Below are positions 12,321-22,046 of a stretch of 64,000 nt of DNA, one piece after another (position 1 is the stretch's first letter; each line of letters begins with the position of its first letter). The translations under genes were made by a program, and so were the position numbers. The DNA is from Selaginella moellendorffii. Lineage: Eukaryota; Streptophyta; Lycopodiopsida; Selaginellales; Selaginellaceae. The stretch is taken from positions 833,889 to 897,888 of the forward strand of contig NW_003314328.1 in NCBI RefSeq assembly GCF_000143415.4. Direction: 5' to 3'. Below the pieces are notes generated by a model. It was given only the letters and a program-made list of their open reading frames with translations. It did no database searches and was not told the DNA's origin.

Positions 12321-12984
12321 GCTTATAATAGCGTGTGCCCTCATGCCATTTACTTGATCACCAAATACCTTTTTCCCTTTGCACTAGTATATCTTAATAC
12401 CGGTCTGAGAAATAGAATGGCATGTGCCCTCAGGCCTTTTACTAAATCACCTTTGAAAGAAATGCAAGCCTCTATGTCGTAAAAAAAAGGTACTAGAGAA
12501 ATTCCTTAATAATATGAATGTTATTTAGTTTCATGAAAATACACTAAGGGTCAAATGAGTTAAGTGACTTCTCCAGACTAGCAATGCCTCTTGCTACACC
12601 TTCACAATTAGATTCGTTAGAAAAAGATAACATTGAATAATATCTAAATGTTCTCACCATTAAGTGATATGTCTGGCTAATAGGAATGACGTTCATCTTG
12701 GAAAGCTCACCACACGCTCAATGAACAAACAAATAGTGTGTGCGCGCATGCCATCGCTCTTCTTTAGCTTCAGATTCGGCTTGTTCACCTTGACAATGAG
12801 ATTTATTATACAACCAGATGGACTCAGTCTGGACATAAAGTCACCGCGCTAGTCACCATGCCCCAGATATGTCTAGCCCCTGGACAAAAAACATATAATT
12901 TCACGTCATTTTCAAATACTTGAAAATTTGTACCTAGTCCCATTTTACTGAATAAATCCCACTTTAACAAAATAGAGTTTTTGT

Positions 12985-13687
12985 GTTCATTCCTCAAACA
13001 CTTTGTTTGGAGTTCCACTTTCGCGCTTGACTTTCCAAGTCAGAATTTTTGGTCCAAACATGTTGTTGAACTTCCCCTTTGACCACTACCATATAACACC
13101 CTTTTGGCTCCACTTTCGGGCTTAGGGAGGAAATGAGGAGTCCTACAAATAGTGGAGAGTTCTTGCGCAAATAAGATTATTTCTTTCAAGAGTATCATCA
13201 TCCTTATCGAACGATAAACCATTTTATGAAGTAACTCTATCATAGATCACCATTTTCATCCTTAACACCAAATTAATATTTATTAATGGTTTAACACTGA
13301 AGGCTCACCATGCCTTTCCCATCCTTTAAGGAGCATAGTCTTTCTAACTTAGAGACTCATTTGATCACATGAAGGGGTCTTTCCCCTTGATTCGTTTAGT
13401 TCTTGTTAAACTTGTTAGAGATACTTTTTCTTTCTCAATCTCACTATTTATTCCTAAGTAATCTCTACTTCTATCAATATAGCTATTACACTTTGGAACT
13501 TTAATTTTTACTTTTTAAGTCAATGTCTTGGGTGTCTCTGACACTTTGAATTACATAGGTTATGCAAATTCCACTTCCCCATTCTAGGAAGTTCTTTACT
13601 TGAAAGCACTATCATCCTCTCTAATACTTCGTGCTACTCTAGGCACTAAATTCCAAGCACTTCGTGCCACTCTACGCACTAAGTTCC
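12985..13687. other. No gene seen
   Basis: This AT-rich stretch right of element A has no coding potential I can support and no recognisable domain. It includes a short near-duplication around 13,640-13,690 (the 'cacttcgtgcMactctaSgcactaa' segments). It is probably eroded repeat DNA. Confidence 0.5.
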
Positions 13688-14718
13688 AAGCACTAGATGG
13701 TTGGGACTCGAACCCAATGCATCTATAGACAATAATCACCTAGGATGCCTAGCGTGACTCCCTATGCCAGTGCACTGATTTATACCCAAAGTGCATATAT
13801 CTATAATTTGTGCTAGGGCTATCTATGGCCCTATCATTTAGCTATTTTGTTGCTCTATCTATTAGGGCTTTCACCTTTGCCAAATGGAATCCATTTTTGG
13901 AAATATTTTTTTTTTCCCACAATCCTTTAGCACTCACTATATGGGTGTTCCTCACTTAATTTGTCATTTGGATTCATTCTAATGATTTCCATGGCCAATT
14001 CTTGGCCACTAGTCTTTTGCTTCTATCTTTTGATATTTACACTAAGTAACATAAGATCACTACCTCCATCTTCAAGGTATCATTTTGGTTCCATAACAAA
14101 GTCTTTGCTTTGCTAAGTCTAGGGGGTGTTCACCCCTAGTAAGTTTATTTAACATTTTCTACTATGGGTTCTATCTACAGCTCAATTTTATGACTTTCTT
14201 ATGGGTCTTTCTTAAAGACTACTTTCTTGAACTCACTATACCATCCCATTGTTATATCTCATTCCTTAAAGTGTTCTTCCTATTTAGTCACTTTGACCAA
14301 GTCACACCATACCATTTGTTCAAATCACTACTTTGAACTAAGAACACTGTTCCTTAACCCACCAAGGAACTTGTCCTTGACTATAAGCTATGGATTCACC
14401 TAGTGATCCCATATAAATATCTTAATGGGTTTATTAATAAGCATTAAGTCTACTAAACCTTTAAGTTGTTGATCACGATAACTCTAGGGCATCCTTTGCT
14501 TGGCAGTGTGCCCAAGCCAGCCTCCTTACTGAGAGTCCATAACCACTAAAAAATGAGTGTCCTCATATTCTAAACCATCATCATGCCCTAGTGAGTTAGG
14601 ACTCGAACCCAAGCACTAGATGGTTGGGACTCGAACCCAATGCATCTATAGACAATAATCACCTAAGATGTCTAGCATGACTCCCTATGCCGGTGCACTA
14701 ATTTATACCCAAAGTGCA
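13688..14718. repeat. Pair of about 100-bp direct repeats with a tRNA B-box-like core
   Basis: The segments 13,688-13,790 and 14,613-14,718 are near-identical, beginning 'gcactagatggttgggac'. On the minus strand each contains GGGTTCGAGTCCC, a perfect RNA polymerase III B-box/T-psi-C-like sequence, and 14,588-14,600 holds another. No convincing A box or cloverleaf is visible, so they may be remnants of a tRNA-derived SINE or simply repeats. The second copy is interrupted at its end by the LTR starting at 14,719. The DNA between the repeats (13,800-14,600) shows no gene. Confidence 0.45.
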
Positions 14719-15434
14719 TGTAAGCAACCAAAGAGAACAATTCAAAAGATGATCAATAGGGGTTCAAATATAAAAGCAAAGGGCCTATGAACAAAAATGC
14801 ACCCCTTTTTCTAATCTGTTAAAGGTCTTGAGATACTTGGAGTTAAGTATCCTTGGGTTTGAGTAGTACTAGGTTGAGTGACCTCCTGGGTTAATTGACA
14901 TCTGGCAGGTGTAGTGTGCTCCGGCTGTGTTTGACTCAAGAGGTAGAGTGTCAAGAAAGTGGGGCTCTTGGGAGAGTTACACCACATGTTAATTGGCATC
15001 TGGCAAGTCTAATGTGCTTCGGCTGGGCTCGACCTGAGGGGTAGGGTGTCAAGAGAGCAGGGCTCTTGAGAGAGTTGCACCCAAGGCTTGGGATTTAAAG
15101 GGTGCCATGATTAAGTTTTGTGGTGCAAAGGGATGTTAGGAACCTAGAAGTTTGGTGTGCTTGGTTACTTGTGCTTGCTAGGAGTGTAGTCAACCCTTAA
15201 ATTTAGTTTAACTTGGGGAGGGGGATTATGAAAGAATTTAGGAATCTGTGGATAGATGGCTAACACTATTTTACTCGTGCAATGAGTAGCTAAAGCCAAG
15301 TTGGACCAAGTAGGAGTTAGTACCATAGGTGGGAACCTTGGTAAGGGAACTTAACTAAAGCCAAGGTAGTGATGGTCAAATAGATAAAGCTGGCAAATTA
15401 GAAAGGAAAAATTTATAGTTTATAACATACTATA
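14719..15434 (+). mobile_element. Degraded solo LTR combining a 5S-rRNA-like module with a gypsy-type 3' LTR part
   Basis: It starts TGTAAGCAACC like the short LTR at 29,277 and carries a 5S rRNA-like segment at 14,836-14,890 (GTTAAG...AGTAGTACTAGG...GTGACCTCCTGGG). From about 15,070 to the end it is clearly homologous to the last 350 bp of the type-A gypsy LTR (60,410-60,762), ending where that LTR has CTTACA. No convincing 5-bp target duplication is visible. It shows that the 5S module occurs in a long LTR of this retrotransposon lineage. Confidence 0.55.
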
Positions 15435-16154
15435 GATCACAACTTAGAAACCTAGTTCCTTTTAACTTCTAATTCCTTTTACTTGACAAGCTTGTAATCA
15501 TGTATGGACTCCTCTATGCTTATCCTCATGGGCCACCCTTTTTGAAGTCAACACCTTCAACTAAGACCTTTGTTCCTTCAATTTGCCAATCTCGTTTAAC
15601 AAGTCACCTGACCAGTATAACATGGTTCTATATATAAGCGTGAAAGTCCTCAAACATTGACTTTCATTCAAAGCCATCTCTTTGAACACTCGGGAGTTAG
15701 TTCCCAAACCTTAATTGCTTTGTCTCATGACAAACTTCAAAACCACACTTTTGCTATACTATTTTAATTTTGAGTGTTTCTATAAATTATTCACACTTGT
15801 CTTTCTACATACTAACCTACTTAAAATTATCTTTGAAAACCTTGAAGGGACTTTTGTCCCTTAGCTTGCTAAAATTTCTCCTTTCCCAAGTTTCATAATT
15901 GTTATACGGTCTAATATAAACAATTCCATATTTTAGACTCTCTATAACATTGTTTTTGGAAACCTTGAAGAGACTCTTGTCCCTTAGCTTGCTAAGGCTT
16001 TTCCTTTCCCAAGTTTCATAATTGTTATACGGTCTAATATAGGCAATTTCATATTTTAGACTTTCTATGACACCATGGTTGCTAGTAACAACACTTTCAA
16101 ACACCCATTTGATTCTCTATTCTCAACTTGCATAACCATCCTTAGCTAGGGCGT
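15435..16154. repeat. Non-coding stretch with a tandem duplication of about 125 bp
   Basis: Two near-identical units lie at about 15,836-15,955 and 15,960-16,080, each containing 'ccttagcttgcta' and 'gttatacggtctaatata'. A 95-residue minus-strand frame over them is only the translated duplication. Nothing else is recognised. Confidence 0.5.
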
Positions 16155-16527
16155 GGACCATACTTAATCTCATGAGTTGAAGAGTTGAGCTCACGAGTTG
16201 AGCTTAATTTTCAATTGTAATTTAGTACAAACATTATAAACTTTAAAATTTTAAGGTTATGGCGAACCTAATTATTTCATAATTCTCTGTATATTATATA
16301 GATAAAAATGTTCTAAAGGACACTTCTTGTTCTAATATTTTAAATATTTACTATATGCAATGATAGGGACATTTGTTAGAACATAAAATAAAATGTTTTC
16401 AAAAAGAGTATTCTTGTAACTTCTTTAAATTTGTACTCTGTGCTTTCTGGCTAGTAAATGTCAAGTTTATCAGACTTAAAAAATTATTAAATTTGAAATA
16501 AGATTCTATATAAAGCCATATAATTGT

Positions 16528-17007
16528 TTGAAAGGGAAAAAAATTACCGTTAATGTAAGTTTATTGCATATAAAAAGGACTTGGTTCTTTTTAGAATGCA
16601 TTTTTGAGGGGTTTGTCATAGCATACTGTCTAGAATTTAGAAATCTTCATTCACACTCTCATTTGAAAAAAGGGAAATACACACAAATGTTTATAAGTTC
16701 TAGTGTTGGTAATTTTCATTCTCGCAATTTTTCTTCCCAGAGTTCAAGGGCTAAGAAATGCAATAACTATCCCATTGCACAGCATAATCAAACCACACAA
16801 GAGAATGAAAGAGAGGATAGTGAAGATAGTGATCATGAGTTAGAGATAAATGCAATGACAGAGGGTGCAACAAATTGGGTGAAAAAGAATGCCCTTTTAC
16901 TGATTAAGTGTAATTTTGCCACTTTCAAGAAATGCCCCATATGTTTTCTAGCGTCTGGTGGAAATAATAGCAATGATCAATATGATAGTATATATACTCT
17001 CGAATGA
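16528..17007 (+). CDS. Hypothetical 159-residue open frame in element M
   Basis: I do not recognise this frame. The N-terminal half is hydrophobic/aromatic; the middle is Ser/Asn-rich, followed by an acidic stretch (ENEREDSEDSDHELE); the C-terminal part contains CPIC. It lies near the putative left end of element M, in DNA of ordinary AT content. It may be an exon of a transposon gene, since the 30.0-30.6 kb product also has a CPIC motif, or it may be chance. Confidence 0.2.
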   Translation: MKGKKITVNVSLLHIKRTWFFLECIFEGFVIAYCLEFRNLHSHSHLKKGKYTQMFISSSVGNFHSRNFSSQSSRAKKCNNYPIAQHNQTTQENEREDSEDSDHELEINAMTEGATNWVKKNALLLIKCNFATFKKCPICFLASGGNNSNDQYDSIYTLE

Positions 17008-17198
17008 CTACCATGAAATCTTTTTTGAGATGGTAAAAACAGAAATGGAGACACACGAGTACTATAGGTAGTATTACAAAAAGAACACTCGAAAGCATAT
17101 AAAATGAAAAGTGAAATGAAAAAGCACATTTTTATTAATTATATAAAGTATAATAAGTTTTATTGATAGAGAATAAATATCAATAGTGTTGGAGAAAT

Positions 17199-20100
17199 CT
17201 AGTTAGCTCCAAAAGTTTTCTGCAACTCAGCAATAGTAAGGCTTGCTTGGTGTATATAAATATCCACTTTAGGATCCTGGTGCAAGATGTTAATGAAGAT
17301 ATAGTACATATGCTTGCAAGGAGCATATGCCTTCCCATGTTCCTCGCGCTTCATAAAGTCTGGACATGTGCAAGAAAGAAAGTCGTGAATGGCAATTGTG
17401 TACTCTCCACCTTCTGTTTTGACTATGTACTCCTTTGCAAACGTAGTGATGTACTTCATGGAGAGAATCTCACACTTAAGTGTTTGAGCCAAGTTTATTT
17501 TACCTTGCTTCTACTTGGAGACGGTACCAATAAATTTAACTATCTTACCTTTTCGTGCTAGCCTCCTATGCATTTTTGTAGGAATAGTCCTGGTTCTGTC
17601 ACTCATATCTCAAACTCTCTTCTCAAGATTGAAACCAAATTTCTCAAGGTTTTCAATCTCCTCTAAGGTGAGCACGACCCCATTAGCAACCAGCCATTCA
17701 TTAGGTATTGCATCAGGTTTAGTCACTATAGTGTCTTCAAGCCGCTTCATATAGTTGGCGTCGGTGTTGCAACAATATAGCTAGCACCATCTCGAAAATC
17801 TTGCTTGCTTTCATTCCCCATAGAAACATGGGGCTGGAATAGAAGCAAATTTCTCACCATGAATCCAGGCCCAACACTTGCCCCTCGGAAGCATCCCCAC
17901 ACACCTTACATTCAATTTTGCTGGCACGCATCAGATTACCCATTGCTTCGGCTCCACACTACGGTAAGCAATTTCAACCTATTGCGATGCACTCTCTTCA
18001 TTAGCCACTTGAGGTGGCTCAGTCCAAGAGCGGTGTCTTGGAGCAGAATGGTACTCGACATTAGGCCTGTGAGAGCTTTTCGCTCCAAGGTCCATACCAA
18101 CATCTTCCCCAGCAAAGGAAAAACGATGCTTTGAGCGGACAGTCTTCATATCACCAATAGAAGCTCAGGGAGTGTACTCCATAGATGTGTCACGGACCAC
18201 TTCCTCAACTACAGTTGCCACTGTTCGGGTGGGTGGAGTTAATTTTCTCTTCATCCTATCATGTAACATCTCAACAAAAGGCCCTGTTCCCATGTATCTT
18301 CCTTCCTCGAATGCCAGTGCTTTTGAAGATTGCTCTATAGCACGTATCAAATTTGATAGACAGGCTTCGTATAGACTCATCTTCCCTTTCCCTGCCTCAG
18401 AGGAACCCCAACTCCAGTGCTTACTTTCAAAGAGATTCACAGTTGGGATGTATGCGAGGTCCTCAAGTGGTTGATCCTAATGGGAAATGCAATATTAAAA
18501 GGTAATAAAAGGAGAAGAAAAAATAGAAACCAACCTGAAAAGAGTGATGTCCCCACTGGAATATCAACTTCCCACCACCCTAAACATGACTCAAGTTGTG
18601 GTAGGCAACTTACATCTGTATGGCCATCTTCATGCCACCATATTTAGATCTCGTTTGTTTTTGCCTCATGCTCTTCTTTAGAAGGTGCAACCTGCCATTG
18701 TTTGCACAACTCCTTAAATATTGATTAAAACTCTAGCTTGATAAGATGGTAGTGTTGGTTTAGGCTTTGAGCCCAATGGAACTCACAAGTCTTCTCACGA
18801 CCTTCCAATGGCTGACCATTCCCAAAAACTGCTCAGACACCATTCTAGTTTGCACCAGCCCCATTTGCCATAAAACCGCGAAAGTTTGTAGGCTTACTAG
18901 TCCGCTTTAGGACAATATTGAAGAGGGACTTCCAAAATATTTCCTGTGTTTTCTGGTCTTGTATTTTAAACTCTGCTGTCGCAATTGTTAAGTTACAACG
19001 TAGCCTATGAAAACATAAATATTACAACAATTTCAATATAATAAGAATAAAAATTACCTTGGATCATACACATGAGCTCCCATGGTTGTCCAACTCAATA
19101 TGCACTCCATATGATCAAAATGTACCCATGCATTTGCAAGGTCACTGGACCCAAACATGTCCATTTGGGAGACAAGATCTACACTAGAGGTAGGGCCCAT
19201 GGTAGACATTTTGAAGATGAAGAGGCGCTCTTGCTTATTCACAACTTGGTCTGGAAATAAACTTCCGTGGATAAACTCGTATGGACAAGTCCGTTTCAAT
19301 TCAAGGATGGAGTCAATTTTTGATTGCAACTTCCCCTCTCGAGATTTACACATCCAAGATTTTATCCTAAACAATATAATGTAAGAAAAAATTATTATTA
19401 TAACATATGAAATATAACAGATGTACCTCCTTAGGCTAGTAGCAGGTTGTACTCCTCGTAATAAGTCCCACAAGCTAGCCTCGTTTAGTTGAGTCTTTTG
19501 GCAACTTGGATTGAGTAAAGTGTTTGTGATAAAATCCTTGAGGATGGTCTTCTGAATATGCTTTGGAGTTGCAGATGAGTTTCTCATAGTCTCTTGCTAC
19601 ATAGCATCTTTGAAATGGTTGAGAGAAATCCTTTGTATCCCTTCCTACATTGGATGCATGTGTGTGTCAACATGCACTGCAGCTCTTCCAGCCATTCCAT
19701 CCCGTAGAAGAATGTAGTACATCTTGGCCTCGCAGATAGCACGACATAGAGGAGCATTTTTGCAGAATTGACACTTGAATCCAACAGTAATGGTGTCACA
19801 GGCAGGAGGATTGACTGCAGACCCTTCAAAAAATATAGAGTTTTTACAGCGGTCTCGATTGCATGCTTCATCCATACAATCTAAATGCCCACCACAATGA
19901 ACTATAGACACTGTGCCTTCAAAATGTTGGAAGTGTGTGGTCTTGATCTTGCACCAATTGTGGACATCCTGCTTGGTTTCCATCCCCTTCCGTTTGGAAC
20001 CTGTGCTACTGACAAGAGGTGGTAGCTCGAAGAAAATGTTGCCGTTGTAGGAGGATGGAAGCTCACTAACAAGCCTATACAAAAACAAGTGCACGTCGAT

Positions 20101-20413
20101 TGAGAGGCGTGAAAACTGGAAAGCATTGCTAACGGCTTTGAATATTGTTGAAGTTGGAGCTGGAGCTAGAGCTGGTGAATTTGGCGCCGACACTAGCATG
20201 ACTTCTCCACTTGAACTAGAAGAGGACGAGAGGATAACGACTGACTCTTGCTTCACATTCACTTTGGCTGGAGCGCGGCATTTTGACTGGAGATCCAAAC
20301 ACTCGAATCTCCTTCGACTTGGAATTCTGTAAATCCCATTGTTGTCCACCCTCGCCCACACTAGAAAGAAGAAACTCCGAGTATGCAACTAAATCAGTGT
20401 CGTTGCGAATCAC
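17199..20413 (-). pseudogene. MULE-like transposase with C-terminal SWIM zinc finger, decayed
   Basis: The gene reads from about 20,413 down to 17,199 in several pieces. The first (20,388-19,645) has a Ser-rich segment and then a Cys/His-rich block, with HCGGHLDCMDEACNRDRC (about 19,900) and CQFCKNAPLCRAICEAKMYY (about 19,750). Next come a segment typical of transposase DNA-binding regions (THMHP..., SLNHFKDAM) and 19,587-19,054 with GSSDLANAWVHFDHMECI. The 18,960-18,680 region still reads FRGFMANGAGAN and VFGNGQPLEGREKTCEFHW, resembling the MULE catalytic domain. The last piece (17,492-17,199) contains CTCPDF...CKHMYYIF, a CxCx(n)CxH SWIM finger usual at MULE transposase C termini. Many stops and uncertain introns make it a pseudogene. 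Confidence 0.65.
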
Positions 20414-21326
20414 AACCTCTAAAAAAATAGAGCCAAGATGAAGATCAAAACGCCGACATAAAAAACTTTCAGAAACAATATTCTGAGAGAATGAAAGAGG
20501 TGGGTGATCTCAAAAGTGAAAAAGAAACCTGTCCATCCTTCTCAATAGGTTTTGGAGTTCTCTCTCTTTATGCTACTTGTAAAATTCCATAGTGAAACAT
20601 AATTGAAATTTAAATAGAGTAATAAGAAGACAGCGTACAAAATGAATTTAAATTCTATAGCAAATTTAACATGTTCAAGTGTGACAGTATTAATATTACT
20701 GTCATCTATTATGATGTTTGATGCATGTATACACATAGATCCAAGGAAGGATTTTCAGCACGTGAAGTTTAATAGTTAAAATGATACCAGTAATGACATT
20801 TTGCTATAGCGTGTCAAAAAAAGAGATCCAATTTGACTGTCAGTACGTGTGATATGTCAAGTTGTCAAATTTTAAGTGGTAGATGATAATAAATCTTGAT
20901 AATAAATCTTGTCAAATCTTATTCTTCACTGACAGATTTGATTCATAGTACAACTCAAGTTTTATCCATAATTGTGAAAACTGCTCAATAACATTTAAAG
21001 CATGTGCCTATTGTTTAGGATCTAATACAACACAAAATAAATTTCTGGATGAGGATTCATCCATTCATAGATGGATATAGTACAACATATTTTAATGTGT
21101 CTTATTTATACTCTTTAAAGTTCTTGTAACAATTCCAAAATATATACAAAATATTGATGAGAATGCATCCTTTCTAGATAATTTATAAAATATAATATCA
21201 TATCTCTAATAACAGAAATGTTGATAGGTGCTAGTTATATCATCATTAAAATATACAAAATAAAGAAGCATAATTTACATATAATAATAATGATAAGATA
21301 AAATAATATCAAAGATATTGTGATGG
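20414..21326. other. AT-rich spacer between divergent genes of element M; no gene seen
   Basis: This stretch separates the minus-strand MULE transposase from the plus-strand ParB-methyltransferase gene, so it should contain their promoters. It is AT-rich with no recognisable core motif or coding potential. Confidence 0.4.
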
Positions 21327-21683
21327 TTGAGATTTAGGTTATTTGGAATGAACGGCCAGGATGAGAGATTGGTTAGGGTTAGGGCAGCCAGATTAGGTTA
21401 CTGTTTGCACTGTGAGTGGAGCGCGCGAGAGATCAAGAGATTGAGCACGAAGGAGATCGAGGGATTGAGCACAAAGGAGATCGAGGGATTGAGCGCGAAG
21501 GAGATCGAGCGATTGAGCGTGCAAGAGATGGAGAGATTGAGCATGCGAACGGGAGAGATTGAGTGCTCAAGAAATCTAGCATGATCAAGAAATCGGGAAG
21601 GAAAGATGCCACCAAGGGTGAGTTTCAGTTTGATTGCTTCCACTTTCTTTTTTTTTCTCTTGCTTCTTTCTTGATTGCTTCTT

Positions 21684-22046
21684 TAGGGCCGGCCACCTCG
21701 GGCAGTTTTGCCTGCCGAGGGGCCGAGGTTATTCAAATTAACCTCGGCCCCTCGGCGAGCAAAACTACCCAAGGTCTAGCACGGGCCCGCCACCTCGGGC
21801 AGTTTTGCTGGCCGAGGGGCTGAGGTTATTCAAATAACCTCGGCCCCTCGGCGAGCAAAACTGCCCGAGGTCCAGCGCGGGCCGGCCACCTCGAGTAGTT
21901 TTGCCGGCCGAGGGGTTGAGGTTATTTGAATAACCTTGGCCCCTCGGGTGGCCAAACTGCCCGAGGTCGAGCTCCAGCCGGCCACCTCGGGCACTTTGGC
22001 TGCCCAATAACCTCAGCCCCCTGGGCAACCAAAGTGCCCGAGGTGG
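21684..22046. repeat. Cluster of tandem CG-rich hairpins
   Basis: Four consecutive inverted repeats of about 60-95 bp each (roughly 21,690-21,783, 21,790-21,882, 21,888-21,975 and 21,985-22,045) share arms built from CCTCGGGCAGTTTTGC and GCCGAGGGGC. The centre is close to AGGTTATTCAAATAACCT. They lie inside the first long intron of the ParB-methyltransferase gene of element M. The block is strikingly GC-rich against an AT-rich background and may be a nested foldback/MITE array. Confidence 0.8.

Larger units (their letters stand above)
1475..12440. repeat. Dispersed 22-24 bp palindrome family in element A (about 20 copies)
   Basis: The unit is close to ATGGCRTG-N6-CAYGCCAT, often with an A before and a T after, and a centre such as AGGCCT, AGGCCA, TGATCA or TGGCCT. 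Clear copies start near 1,475, 2,552, 2,627 (perfect, centre TGATCA), 3,841, 4,032, 4,173, 5,455, 6,540, 6,597, 6,674, 7,599, 7,838, 8,461, 8,561, 8,630, 10,516, 11,920, 12,328 and 12,416. Copies lie in intergenic DNA, in introns of the fusion gene and inside exons (2,552, 2,627, 10,516). Many are followed within a few bases by CAG or TAG. I did not see the unit in the 13-38 kb or 49-64 kb parts of the window. Confidence 0.9.
1089..12980 (+). mobile_element. Element A: 11.9-kb DNA transposon with DUF7869-type transposase
   Basis: The element is bounded by 24-bp terminal inverted repeats at 1,089-1,112 (AAGCTCTATTTCG...) and 12,957-12,980 (two differences: CGAAAT to CAAAAT and GAGCTT to GAGTTT). 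It is flanked by a 4-bp direct repeat TTGT at 1,085-1,088 and 12,981-12,984. It carries, on the minus strand, a ParB-methyltransferase-HAD fusion gene (1.5-6.7 kb) and, on the plus strand, a transposase (8.7-11.8 kb) and a small YYTPG-protein gene (12.06-12.32 kb). About twenty 22-24 bp palindromes are scattered through it. It is the inverted relative of element B (38,980-48,967). A retains about 1.6 kb (6,776-8,395) and 1.2 kb (8,477-9,651) that B lacks, but has its own small deletions. The 4-bp TSD is compatible with several superfamilies, so I do not assign one. Confidence 0.88.

Noticed and set aside
1475-12440. CRISPR-like array from the repeated palindromes
   Set aside because: Spacing is irregular, units lie in genes and introns, there are no cas genes and the DNA is eukaryotic.
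13688-14718. tRNA genes on the minus strand (GGGTTCGAGTCCC)
   Set aside because: Only a B-box-like core is present; no cloverleaf, anticodon arm or clear A box could be drawn.
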